Assembly (NCBI RefSeq): GCF_018138715.1
Contig: NZ_JAGSHX010000006.1
Coordinates: 9,796,001 to 9,860,000 of the forward strand
Length of the DNA: 64,000 nt
Source: Streptomyces asiaticus
GTDB taxonomy: Bacteria > Actinomycetota > Actinomycetes > Streptomycetales > Streptomycetaceae
Reading direction: 5' to 3'
Shown one piece after another: positions 37,581 through 46,653 of the stretch. Numbering within the stretch: the first letter of the stretch is position 1; every line of letters starts with the position of its first letter. The notes beneath the pieces were generated by a model, which saw only the letters and a program-made list of their open reading frames with translations, had not been told where the DNA came from and searched no databases. The position numbers and the translations under genes are program-made.

Positions 37581-38338
37581 CGGGGAGCAGCGGGGGGATC
37601 GGCGCCGCGGTGGCCCGGCGGCTGGTCGACGAAGGGTGCGCCGTGCTGGTGCACGGTCGCGACCCCGCGCGTGTCGGTGAGGTCGCGGAGCGGCTTCGTG
37701 CCGTCGGCGGGGCGGTGGACATCGTGCTGGGGGACCTTGCCGATGAGGCCGCCGCCGAGACGGTGGCCGAGCGGGCCCGGGAGTGGGGCGTGCAGATATT
37801 GGTCAACAACGCCGGCCCATTCGCCGAGCACGACTGGGAAACCGCGGAGCCGGCGCTGTGGCTGGACGCGGTGAACGGGAACGTCGTGTCCGCGGTGCGG
37901 ATGATCCGGGCCCTGGTGCCTCGGATGCGCGAGCGAGGATGGGGAAGGGTGGTCAATGTGGGCAGCCGGGCCGCGACGACTCCGTTGCCGAATATGGTCG
38001 AGTATTCGGCGGCGAAGGCGGCGGTGGTCAACATGACGACCAGCCTGGCCCGGCATCTGGCCGGATCCGGCATCACCGCGAACACGGTGAGCCCCGGTGT
38101 CATCGTCACGGACGGCATGCGGCAGATGTTCGAGGACGGAGCGGCCGCGCGAGGCTGGCCGGAGCAATGGACGGAGCTGGAACCGCTGGTGGTGGCGGAG
38201 TACGCCCCGAACCCGACGGGCAGGCTCGGCACCGCGGCGGATATCTCGGCAGCGGTCGCGTTTCTCGCCAGCCCGTCGGCCGGCTACATCAACGGAATCG
38301 ATCTGCGCGTCGACGGGGGCATCGCGTTGGTGCCGTAA
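37544..38338 (+). CDS. Short-chain dehydrogenase/reductase
   Basis: 264 residues, full classical SDR. NAD(P)-binding GSSGGIGAAVARRL; NNAGPF; Ser in VNVGSRAATTP; catalytic YSAAKAAVVN; NTVSPGVIVTDGM; C-terminal GYINGIDLRVDGGIALVP. R38 and D39 after the second strand (VHGRDPARV) favour NADP. The ribosome site before ATG 37544 is weak. A 70-bp piece of this gene (38107-38176, coding around TDGMRQMFEDGAAARGWPEQ) is present again, identically, at 63121-63190. Confidence 0.92.
   Translation: MDLELAGRRAMVTGSSGGIGAAVARRLVDEGCAVLVHGRDPARVGEVAERLRAVGGAVDIVLGDLADEAAAETVAERAREWGVQILVNNAGPFAEHDWETAEPALWLDAVNGNVVSAVRMIRALVPRMRERGWGRVVNVGSRAATTPLPNMVEYSAAKAAVVNMTTSLARHLAGSGITANTVSPGVIVTDGMRQMFEDGAAARGWPEQWTELEPLVVAEYAPNPTGRLGTAADISAAVAFLASPSAGYINGIDLRVDGGIALVP
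38107..38176 (+). repeat. 70-bp direct repeat, copy A (inside SDR gene)
   Basis: Identical over 70 bases to 63121-63190, starting CACGGACGGCATGCGG and ending CAATGGACGGAG. Flanking bases differ at both ends (t vs a on the left, c vs g on the right). Confidence 0.97.
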
Positions 38339-38519
38339 GGCCGACCGCCCAACGCATGATGCTCGTCCGCACACGTCAGCCGGCTCCACGGACCGACACT
38401 GCCCGTCCGGCAGCCAGGAATTTCTTCGCGGCGTTCACGTCACGGGGCCGGCCATCAGAACCCCTAGGAGGCCGATCTGAATTCAGTTAAAGTTGCCGTT
38501 ATGATCTGGGAGGTCGCGT

Positions 38520-39215
38520 ATGTCTTTCGCTCTCATTCACGGTGCCGGTTTCGGCGCGAACTGCTGGGACGAGTTGATTCCTTACTTGAGTGCGGAAGCG
38601 CTGGCAGTCGACCTTCCGGGTCGCGGGGCGAGGGCTGACGTCGCACTCGGCACGGTCACTCTCGCGGACTGCGCCGACGCCGTCCGCGAGGACATCGAGG
38701 CGAAGGACTTGCGGGACGTGGTGCTGGTCGGCCACTCCTTCGCGGGAGTCACCGTGCCGCTCGTCCTCGACCGCATACCCGAACGAATCCGTCAGGTCGT
38801 CCTCGTGTCGGCCGTCGTACCTCCCGACGGGTCCCGGGTGCTCGACCAGATTGATCCCGGCGTGCGTGAGCTGGTCGAGCAGTCCATCACCGCTGGGGTC
38901 TACCACCAGACCCGCGTGGGTGCTGTCGCGATGCTGTGCAACGACATGGACGAGGCGACCGCCGCGTCCGCTCTGAGCCGACTGGCCGACGATTCGGCCG
39001 CTCTGCTGAGCGAGCCCGTGAACCTGAGAGGCTACCGACGGGACATCCCGCGGACGTATGTGCACCTCACCCGGGACCAGTGTTACGTCGAGGAATTCCA
39101 GCAGCGATCCATCGCGCTGCTCCGGGCGGAGGTCATCGATCTCGACACTGGCCACATGGCGATGATCAGCGCTCCAGGGAAGCTCGCCGCCGTCCTCAAC
39201 GCCGTTCACGGCTGA
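38520..39215 (+). CDS. Alpha/beta hydrolase (EstC/MES-like esterase)
   Basis: 231 residues. Compact plan of the hydroxynitrile-lyase/methylesterase group: FALIHGAGFGANCWDELIPYL (oxyanion), VDLPGRGAR, nucleophile elbow VLVGHSFAGVTVPLVLDRI (GHSFAG), then TYVHLTRDQCYVEEFQQRS with the acid, and IDLDTGHMAMISAPGKLAAVL with the catalytic His in GHM. GGGAGG lies before ATG 38520, and an AT-rich tract (AATTCAGTTAAAGTTGCCG) upstream marks its promoter. Likely hydrolyses a small ester; its neighbours do not define the substrate. Confidence 0.9.
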   Translation: MSFALIHGAGFGANCWDELIPYLSAEALAVDLPGRGARADVALGTVTLADCADAVREDIEAKDLRDVVLVGHSFAGVTVPLVLDRIPERIRQVVLVSAVVPPDGSRVLDQIDPGVRELVEQSITAGVYHQTRVGAVAMLCNDMDEATAASALSRLADDSAALLSEPVNLRGYRRDIPRTYVHLTRDQCYVEEFQQRSIALLRAEVIDLDTGHMAMISAPGKLAAVLNAVHG

Positions 39216-39300
39216 GTGAGCACCAGCCTGTTCGCCGCCTTCAACATCGCCGACGGCACTGCCATCGGTGAGCTGCACCGCCGCCACCGGGCCGCATCAC
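39216..39300 (+). pseudogene. IS630-family transposase fragment
   Basis: STSLFAAFNIADGTAIGELHRRHRA is a diagnostic internal stretch of IS630-type DDE transposases (normally preceded by the first catalytic Asp). Only ~28 codons remain, starting directly after the esterase stop; no terminal repeats seen. Confidence 0.65.
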
Positions 39301-39883
39301 ACTGGCCTGCCGCGTCGGCGGGAAGTGGTTCGCGGTGGTCGGGGCGCAGGCCGTCGGTGGTCACGCCGGGGTGCAGCGGGTCCGTGGTGCGGGCGCACAG
39401 TTCATCGATGACGAGACGAAGCTGTTGGATGCCCTCCAGGTCGGGGGACGACCATACCCACTTATGCGGAGCACGCGCTCCACTTCATCGTGCTGGAGCG
39501 TCTCCATGGACAGGCCCCCGACTTGCCCGTCCCCGCGACATGACCCCGCGGCCCTGAGCCGGCACTCCACGGTGGTCGGCCGCGGGAGTCTGTTCCCGCG
39601 GCCGTCACTCGCACCACGCCACGCCCCGTCGCGGGGGTAGCCCCCGGTCATGGCACCAGCACGGCCTTGCTGAGACGAACGCGAACGCGTCATCCGCGGG
39701 CGGGGATCCGCAACCGACCCCCGCACGACGACGGCTCCGCCGAGCACACACACGAGACGGGCAACCTGGCAAGCTCGTCTCCACCTCGCGCAGGGCGTGG
39801 AGCAGGTGAGTCTGATTCCGCGACGAGGATGGCGCTCGCCTGGGAGCCCAGGGTACGGGCCGGGGTGTGTCAAACTTGTTGAT
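39301..39883. other. Unresolved stretch before the MarR gene
   Basis: About 580 bases with open frames on both strands but no recognised family. On the minus strand near 39310-39445 a segment reads LRLVIDELCARTTDPLHPGVTTDGLRP, which looks once-coding. The last 30 bases (GTGTCAAACTTGTTGATATG) form the promoter/operator of the MarR gene. Confidence 0.35.
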
Positions 39884-40339
39884 ATGCGTGAGTATGAAGA
39901 TCAGCCGCTGGGCTTCCTGCTTTACCAGGTGATGGCTGCACTGCGTCCGCTCACGGCCGCGGAGCTCCAGCCGCTTGGCATCGGGTTGCCGGAGTTCGTG
40001 TGCATGCGGAACTTGTCCATGTTCCCCTCTCAGTCCAACGCTGAGCTGGCCCGCCATGCCGGTGTGTCGCCGCAGGCGATGAACAAGGTTGTGCGGGATC
40101 TCCAGGAGATGGGCGCGATCAAGCGGCCGGCTGCGGTGTCGTCGGGCAGGAGTCTGCCCGCCCGGCTGACGCCCAAGGGCAGGGCCCTGTTCAAGCGGGC
40201 CGAGGCAGCGGTGCGGGTCGCCGACGACCGTCTGATGACCCACCTCGCGTCCGGTGAGCGGGATGAGCTCAAGAAGCTGCTCCACGCGATCGATGCGCGC
40301 AACATCGGGGATGGGGCATCGACGGTCCGGCCGGACTGA
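39884..40339 (+). CDS. MarR-family transcriptional regulator
   Basis: 151 residues. Winged helix: PLTAAELQPLGIGLPEFVCMRNLSMFPSQSNAELARHAGVSPQAMNKVVRDLQEMGAIKRP, wing SGRSLPARLTPKGRALFKRAEAAV. Start at ATG 39884; an upstream in-frame ATG at 39797 gives an unlikely N-terminus. No strong ribosome site. It may control the esterase upstream or a lost neighbour; MarR proteins typically bind phenolic ligands. Convergent with the broken histidine kinase. Confidence 0.88.
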   Translation: MREYEDQPLGFLLYQVMAALRPLTAAELQPLGIGLPEFVCMRNLSMFPSQSNAELARHAGVSPQAMNKVVRDLQEMGAIKRPAAVSSGRSLPARLTPKGRALFKRAEAAVRVADDRLMTHLASGERDELKKLLHAIDARNIGDGASTVRPD

Positions 40340-40379
40340 AGCGTGGCGAAGCAGCGGCCAGGCGTCGCGAGTGCGGCGA

Positions 40380-41480
40380 GGCGCCGGCCTCCGGGTGCGG
40401 ATGGGTGGAGTACGACGTCGACGGTCCAGCCGGGCCGGTCGTCGCGTGGGCCGATGAGGGTGTTCGTCAGGGCTTCTTGGACGATGCGGTAGATGGTCAG
40501 TTGCACGCTGCTGCTGAGTGTGGCGAGGTTGCCCATGGTGCGGTAGGTGACGTCCAGTCCCGCGGTGCGGACGCGGGCCAGGAGGGAGTGCAGGTCGCGG
40601 GTGCCGGGCTGCGGGCTGAGCGGCTGTTGGCCGTGCTGTTTCTCGCGCAGGACGCCCAGGACGCGCCGTAGTTCGTTCATGGCCTGGCGGCCGGTGTCGC
40701 CGAGGATGCGCAGGGCTTGTTGGGACTGCTCGCCTCTGTTGGCGGCGAGGGTGGCGGCGCCGTCGGCGACACTGATCATGACGGAGAGGTTGTGGCCGAC
40801 GATGTCGTGCATCTCGCGGGCGACGCGGGAACGTATCGCGGCGACGGTGAGCTGTTCGTCTGGCGGGTGCGCAGCGTCAGCCCGACGGCGGCGGCCGCGG
40901 TGTCCGTCCCCAGGAGGATGAACAGGCCCTGCGGCCAGCTTTCATCCGGCAGGATGACGAAAACGGGAAGCATGACCTGCGCGATGGCCATGACGGTGGC
41001 CCGGCCCAGCAGCCGCAGGGAGTCGTGGCGGGCCATGGTGTACAGGGCGATGAGCGCGGTGAGGTCGGCCGACAGCCACAGGCCCAGCGCCCCCTGGGCG
41101 AGGGTGACCAGGGGGATCACGAAGTACACGGGGGCCGGGGCGCGGCCACGCCACCACAGCGGCACGATGAGCGCGGTGGAGACCACGTACGGGACGGCGG
41201 CCGGCGCCTGCAGGTGGCCACGGCCTTCGGTCTGCCCGAAGGGGGCGTCGTTGCTGCCGGAGAGGAAGTCGGTCAGGCCGATCATCGCGACGATCAGCAC
41301 GACCGCGGTGTCGAGCAGCCAGGGATGCCGCTGGTTCAGTTGCCGCAGGCGGTGCTGGCGACGCAGCAGCCAGTCCAGCAGGGGATGTCCCCAGGCGGCC
41401 TCGGGCCCGGGGGCGGCGAGGGTGCCGCCCCCTGGGACCGGTCCGCGGTGATGGCCGCGCGGTGTGGACTCATGGGCCCG
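40380..41480 (-). pseudogene. NarL-type sensor histidine kinase, frame-broken and truncated
   Basis: Reading leftward: WLLRRQHRLRQLNQRHPWLLDTAVVLIVAMIGLTDFL begins a membrane sensor region with four to five helices (PYVVSTALIVPLWW, PVYFVIPLVTLAQGALGLWL, VMAIAQVMLPVFVIL). A frame break near 40865 precedes the HisKA_3 box REMHDIVGHNLSVMISVADGAATLAANRGEQ with the phospho-accepting His. The ATPase domain begins (VQLTIYRIVQEALTNTL) but the G1 box and everything after are missing. A further frame change near 41430 affects the start. The gene lies directly after the ABC permease on the same strand. Confidence 0.75.
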
Positions 41481-41499
41481 ATTGGCCCCTTCCCCCTGC

Positions 41500-42336
41500 T
41501 CAGGCGTCGGTCCGTTTCAGCCGGACGGCGGCCGCGGCCAGGGCGAGGGTCACCCAGCCGGTGAAGACGGTGAGCCCGGCACCGGGTGAGAGGGCGTCGG
41601 GCGGTTGGTGCAGGGAGGACGCGGCCTCTCCGGCGTTGCTGGGGAAGTACGGGTTGAGCGTGTCGGCCAGCGAGCCGGGCAGCAGTGAGGCCAGGTTGGG
41701 CAGGATCAGCAGGACGCCGACCAGGGTGGCGATGCCCCCGGCGGGGGAGCGGAGCAGCGCCCCCAGGGCCACACCGAACACCGCCACGAGGGCCAGGTAG
41801 ACCCCGGCACCGAGCAGGCTGCGCAGCACACCGTCATCCCCCAGCGACAGGGCGATCTTCTCGCCGTCCAGGCCGGCCGCGCCCAGCTGGAACGCCGCCA
41901 GCGCGCCGAGCGTGGGGAGGGCCAGTACCAGCGGCGCCACCACGGCGCTCTTGGCGAACAGCACCGGCAGCCGTTTGGGGACTGCGGTGAGCGTGGAGCG
42001 GATCATGCCCGTGCTGTACTCGCCCGCGAAGAGCAGCACTCCCAGCGAGCCCACGATCAGCGAGGCGAACGACGAGCCCATCAGGGTCAGGCTGACCGCG
42101 TCACTGGACTCTCCGGACGACATCGGGCCGTCGTCCGTCGGCGCGTCAGGGCTGTAGGTGGAGGCGGCGACTGTCCCGAAGACGAGCAGCACGACCACGG
42201 AGACGGTCAGGGTGATCCAGCTGGAGCGCAGCGACCAGAACTTGGCCCACTCCGAGCGCCGTACCCCACGGGAGGTCACTTTGCGCACCGTCGTCGCGGG
42301 GGCAGGCGCCACGGTAGGAGAGGCGGTAGTCATCAT
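41500..42336 (-). CDS. ABC transporter permease (ABC-2 type)
   Basis: 278 residues. A cytoplasmic N-terminus (RKVTSRGVRRSEWAKFWSLRSSW) precedes six predicted helices, e.g. ITLTVSVVVLLVFGTVAAST, SSFASLIVGSLGVLLFAGEYSTGMIRSTLTAVP (the FAGEYSTGMIR loop is characteristic), VVAPLVLALPTLGALAAF, LALVAVFGVALGALLRSPAGGIATLVGVLLILP. Such permeases pair with a drug- or lipid-exporting ATPase. ATG overlaps the stop of the ATPase gene (ATGATG arrangement), but that ATPase is gutted, leaving this intact permease without its engine unless another ATPase serves it. Confidence 0.88.
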   Translation of the reverse strand: MMTTASPTVAPAPATTVRKVTSRGVRRSEWAKFWSLRSSWITLTVSVVVLLVFGTVAASTYSPDAPTDDGPMSSGESSDAVSLTLMGSSFASLIVGSLGVLLFAGEYSTGMIRSTLTAVPKRLPVLFAKSAVVAPLVLALPTLGALAAFQLGAAGLDGEKIALSLGDDGVLRSLLGAGVYLALVAVFGVALGALLRSPAGGIATLVGVLLILPNLASLLPGSLADTLNPYFPSNAGEAASSLHQPPDALSPGAGLTVFTGWVTLALAAAAVRLKRTDA

Positions 42337-42698
42337 GCGGCCTTTCGGTCAGTGTCCGCATGGTCCGCGGGCGCGCTGTGGTACTCCACGGCGTCGCGGG
42401 TGAGGTCCATGAAGGCCGTCTCCAGGGAGGCGGACTGCGGGGTCAGCTCATACAGCGGCACCCCGTGAGCAGCGGCAATCATTCCGACCCCGTCGGCCGT
42501 CCGCGTGAAGTCGTCCAGCGTGGTGTCCGCGAGCAGCCGCCCCCGGCCGACGACGATCAAGTGGTCGGCGATCAGCGCCATCTCCTCGTCCACCCGGCGG
42601 CGCGTAATACCGTGCGTGTGCGCCAGCGCCATCAGATGGCTGCGCGCGCTGCGCCCCGGGTCGCCGTACCGCTTGGTCAGCTCCCGTGCTTCGATCAT
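42333..42698 (-). pseudogene. ABC transporter ATP-binding protein with Walker motifs deleted
   Basis: 121 residues remain of a ~300-residue ATPase, all in one frame. MIEARELTKRYGD is the normal N-terminus; it jumps to PGRSARSHLMALAHTHGITRRRVDE (mid-domain) and again to EMALIADHLIVVGRGRLLADTTLDDF (after the H-loop) and the family C-terminus HGVPLYELTPQSASLETAFMDLTRDAVEYH. Walker A, Q-loop, LSGGQ signature, Walker B and H-loop are all gone through two separate in-frame deletions. It cannot bind or hydrolyse ATP. Both ends and the permease overlap are preserved. Confidence 0.88.
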
Positions 42699-43103
42699 CA
42701 AGGTCGCCCCCTCCTCACTTCGATACCGGCCACGGAAAGGGCCGTAACCGCTGCTTTCGAAGCTACGGGCGGGGAAAACCGCGGGACGCGTCCCGTCTTT
42801 GAACCAGATTCGTTTCCGGTTGCCTCGTGGTGTCCGCGCTGATGCCGTGCCGGCCGGCGGCGTGTTCGTGTTGGTGGTGGTCGCTGAAGGTGGAGCAGCT
42901 GGGTAGCGGTGGGGAGTCGGGATACCGACGCCCCGCTGATCGTGGTTCCGGTCGTGGCGTTGTATGCCATCGCGGCGCTGGTGGCCGCGGGTGCGTCGCA
43001 ACCTGTGGGGTATGGCGTGGCGGCGGTCTACATCCGCTGGGGTAGGTCGAGTGTCATCGGGAGACCGACGCCTCCGGGCCTGCCGCGCGGCACGATCAGT
43101 GGC
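42699..43103. other. Region between ABC and MMPL blocks
   Basis: About 400 bases holding the promoter side of the leftward ABC operon. A possible coding relic on the plus strand near 42909-43050 ([29 protein letters not shown]) resembles a hydrophobic helix, but no intact gene is seen. Confidence 0.35.
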
Positions 43104-43324
43104 ATGAATCCGCCCACCTTTCCCGCATGGGTCGCTGCCGCGTTGGTCGGTGTGCTTGTCGGGGCTGCCGCCGGAATGCTGCTGGCCACCGCCGCCGGGG
43201 CGCTGTCCATGGAGATCGGCGGCGTACTGATCGCCCTGGTGATCGGCGTGCCCACGGTGTGCGGTGCCGTGGTGGCGTGTTTTTCACGCCAGGCAACTCC
43301 CGTTCGGATTCGAGGTAGTCACCC
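43104..43324 (+). pseudogene. Small membrane protein, fused in frame to MMPL remnant
   Basis: [60 protein letters not shown] encodes two hydrophobic helices. No stop separates it from the MMPL frame that follows, so its own end has probably been lost. No recognised family. Confidence 0.35.
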
Positions 43325-45507
43325 ATGTCTCCCATTCGCGGCTCAGCCGCGTCCCTTGCCCCCGCCCGCACCGGGCCGGCCGGATAAGCCTCACGGTGGC
43401 CGGTTCGGTGCCCTGGCCGGTTGGGCGCAGTGTCACCGTTGGGCCGCCCTGCTGCTCTGGGTGGCCGTCCTGGCCGCCGTCACGCTGGGTTCCCAGGCCG
43501 CGGGGTCTGCGTACAAGAATGACTTCTCCCTGCCGGGGACCGATTCCCAGTCCGCCACCGATCTGTTCACCAAGCACGGTTCCGCCCAGGCCGGCGACAC
43601 CGTCGAGATCGTGCTGAAAGACGGCCGGGGCATCGGCGGCGACACGACGGCCGTGGAGACGATGCTGGCCAAGGTGAAGGGATGCCGGGCGTCGCCGATG
43701 TGCGCAGCCCGTACGCCGATGCCTCCGCCGTCTCCAAGGACGGCACGATCGGCTACGCCACGGTGACCTTGGAGGGCAAGGCCGAGGCCGTGGCCAAGGA
43801 GGACATCACCAAGATCATCGACACCGCCGGGGATGTCCGGACCGGCGGTCTCCAGGTCGAGCTCGGCGGTGAGGCCGTACGCGGAGCCGAGGACAAGGGA
43901 AGCCCGACCGCGGAACTGGCCGGCATCGTGGCCGCCGTGGTCATCCTCGGGCTGCTCTTCGGCTCCGTGGTGGCGGCCGCCGTACCGTTGATCACCGCCC
44001 TGTTCGCGGTCGGCGGCGCACTCGGCCTGATCGTCATCGCCTCGCACGTCTTCACCATCGCCGACTTCACACCCCCCTCACGATGCTCGTCGGGCTCGGC
44101 GTCGGCGTCGACTACGCCCTGCTGATCTTCTATCGCTACCGGCACGAACTCACCGCCGGCGCCGACCCGGCAAAGGCCGGCCGCAAAGCTCTGGACGCCG
44201 CCGGCCGCACGGTCTTCTTCGCCGGCTGCACCGTGATCATCGCCCTGCTGGGCCTGGTCGCCCTCGGCCTCGGCTCGCTCCAGGGCGTGGCCCTGGCCCT
44301 GGCCCTGACCGTGCTGACCACCATGGCCGCCTCGCTGGTCCTGCTGCCCGCGCTGCTGGCACTCTTCGCCCAGCGCATCCAGCGCCACGTCCTGAAGCAC
44401 GCGGCCAAGTCCGCGGCCAAGGGCAAGACCGAAGGCCGCCGCTGGCGGGCCCTGGCCGCAGCCGTGCAACGCCGTCCGCTGCCGGCACTGCTGATCGCCG
44501 TCCTCGCCCTGCTGGCCCTGTCCGCCCCGGCACTGAGCATGCGCCTGGGATTCGCCGACGCGGGCAACGACCCCAAGACCTCGACCTCCAAGAAGGCATA
44601 TGACCTGCTCGCCGAAGGCTTCGGCCCGAGCTTCAACGGACCGCTGATCGTCCTGGCACAAGGCGACGAGGCCGCCGGCCAGACCGTCCAGTCCGCACTG
44701 GCCAAGGCCGAGGGCGTGGCCGCGGCCGGCCCCGCGATGCCCACCGAGGACGGCGCCCTGACCACCATGATCATCTACCCCAGGACGGCACCCCAGGCCA
44801 AGGGCACCGCCGACCTCGTACACCACCTGCGCGACGACGTGGCCCCGGGACTGGAGCGTGAGACCGGCGCCAAGATCCTGGTCGGCGGCGCCACCGCCGC
44901 CTCCCAGGACTTCGCGGACACGGTCGAGCAGCGGCTGCCCCTGTTCGTCGCAGTCGTCGTCGGGATGTCGTCACTGCTGCTGATGCTGGTCTTCCGGTCA
45001 GTGCTGATCCCCATCAAGGCAGCCCTGCTGAACCTGCTCTCGATCTCCGCCGCACTCGGCGCGATGACCCTGGTCTTCCAGGAAGGCCTGTTCGGAGTGC
45101 AGCCAGGTCCGATCGAAGCCTTCCTGCCCGTGCTGATCTTCGCGATCGTCTTCGGCCTGTCCATGGACTACGAGGTGTTCCTGATCTCACGGATCCATGA
45201 GGAGTGGGAACGTACCAAGGACCATTCCCTCGCCGTCCGGGAGGGACTGGCCTCCACCGGCAAGGTGATCACGGCAGCCGGGGCCATCATGATCGTGGTG
45301 TTCGGCGCCTTCATGCTCAGCACCGACCGGATGCTCCAGCAGTTCGGACTGGGCCTGGCCGTGGCGATCCTGGTGGACGCGCTGGTCATCCGCTGCCTGA
45401 TCGTCCCCGCCATCATGCAACTGTTCGGCACATGGGCCTGGTGGCTGCCCGCCCCCCTCGCCCGACGCCTGCCCAAAGTGGCACTCGAGCGCCCCACGAA
45501 CAGCTGA
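43325..45507 (+). pseudogene. MMPL-family (RND-type) membrane transporter, frameshifted
   Basis: Homology covers a whole ~715-residue MMPL transporter in pieces. N-terminal [58 protein letters not shown]; break near 43680; extracytoplasmic domain [29 protein letters not shown] and first helices ELAGIVAAVVILGLLFGSVVAAAVPL; break near 44080; then an intact remainder from 44083, MLVGLGVGVDYALLIFYRYRHEL (the GxGVDY motif) to LSMDYEVFLISRIHEEW and WWLPAPLARRLPK. These export lipids or drugs by proton motive force. The first codons (ATG 43325, MSPIRG) are in yet another frame. Two or three single-base shifts inactivate it, unless they are sequence errors. Confidence 0.85.
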
Positions 45508-45600
45508 CGACCCACACGGCGCAAACCCACCCCCCGACAGACCAACCCCCCACGACCGTCACACAGTCGATCCGATAGGGCGGTGAGGAACCCGCGCAAA

Positions 45601-45628
45601 GCGCTCGGCTGGACACCCAGCCGAGCGC
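45601..45628. terminator. Hairpin terminator after MMPL
   Basis: Perfect 12-bp stem GCGCTCGGCTGG / CCAGCCGAGCGC with a 4-base loop, 93 bases after the MMPL stop. Confidence 0.8.
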
Positions 45629-45937
45629 CTGGCGTGGACGGACGTTGGACTCGGCGGTAACCACGCCACGTCGTGCTCGCCGAGCCGCCCTCCGTCGAGC
45701 CACCGCCGCCCGGTACATCCCCGGCGGTGACACCGTGGGTCCCCTCCGCCCGTACCCGACAGGCGCTGCGCGGCCAGGCGTTAGCCCGCCTCGACCGCCA
45801 CGATCTGCCGACCGCCGATGTCGGATACTCGTTGGCCACCACGCGCACACTCCCGTGATGTCGGCGCTGGCCAGGACAGCGTCGATGGAGGTGGTGAGAG
45901 GCTCCTTCGATCCTTGTGGTCAAGAGGCATGGCCGAG
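45629..45937. other. Gene-free stretch
   Basis: Some 310 bases without a recognisable gene; open frames are short and without family features. Confidence 0.35.
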
Positions 45938-46027
45938 TTATGGAACCCCACAGGCGGGCGGCACGGCAACGGCGGCTTCGGGATCGAACTGCGGCCCGGG
46001 CAGCGGGGGCTTGCTTGCATCAGTCAC
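45938..46027 (-). CDS. 29-residue peptide ORF with a perfect ribosome binding site
   Basis: AAGGAG lies 5 bases before GTG 46027, the best ribosome site in this part of the window. The frame reads VTDASKPPLPGPQFDPEAAVAV then PPACGVP and TAA. Acidic/proline-rich with a single Cys near the C-terminus, the shape of some peptide precursors, but no modifying enzyme was seen beside it. It could equally be the 5' stump of a deleted gene. Family unknown. Confidence 0.35.
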   Translation of the reverse strand: MTDASKPPLPGPQFDPEAAVAVPPACGVP

Positions 46028-46073
46028 GAAAACTCCTTGACAGACAGTGAGGGCACCCTCGAAGGGAGCTCAG

Positions 46074-46646
46074 CTATCGTCCTGGAAGGCAGTTGCGGTC
46101 CACTGCGCGGTCGACTTTCGTCGTCATCGGCGGGGAGGAGGCGATGTCCCGTTCCCGCCAGGTGGCCAACGGCAGGTTGCGCACGCCGGCAGTTGGTGCC
46201 ACAGACCGCGGGGCGGGAGCCGGGCCATGGGGATGAGGGCTGCGATGAGCAGCTCGCCCAGAACGCGGTGAGGCGGGCTGGGCCAGTGGTCTTCGAGGGC
46301 ATTTACGAGCTCGCTCATGGTGCGGCTGCTGGTCGGCCATGGCCGCGCGGCCGGCGGTGGCGACCTCGTCCAAGTCGATGCCGACCAGTTCGCGCCGGTG
46401 GAGGAGGTGAACGGTGCGGCGCATCAGGGGGGTGCACCACCCTGCGGCCGGTCAGCGCTTCGTCCAGTTGCTCGGGCTTGAAGTCAATCAGGCGGGACCA
46501 CAGCCCGATGAGAGGTTCCTGGGCTCTTGCGTTTGCAGGCCGCACAGGTGGGCCACCGCCTCTGGCGCAGATGTGTCACTGCGCGTGAGCAGGTGCTGGC
46601 GGGCGAGGGTGGTGCGGTTGAGGGCGCGGCTGTCGAGGACGGTCAT
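46074..46646 (-). pseudogene. AlkZ-like winged-helix DNA glycosylase family protein, multiply frameshifted
   Basis: From ATG 46646: MTVLDSRALNRTTLARQHLLTRSDTSAPEAVAHLCGLQTQEPRN is the typical N-terminus of the AlkZ/DUF1006 winged-helix family. Then, in other frames, LIGLWSRLIDFKPEQLDEALTGRRVV, MRRTVHLLHRRELVGID and VLGELLIAALIPMARLPPRGLWHQ follow in the family order. At least three frame changes within 570 bases and the missing C-terminal half leave it non-functional. AlkZ-type enzymes unhook DNA crosslinks formed by natural products. Confidence 0.7.
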
Positions 46647-46653
46647 GCCGTTC

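Noticed and set aside
37309..38232. Minus-strand 307-codon frame opposite the SDR
   Set aside because: Pure shadow of the SDR gene; its partial recurrence near 63 kb is due to the 70-bp DNA repeat.
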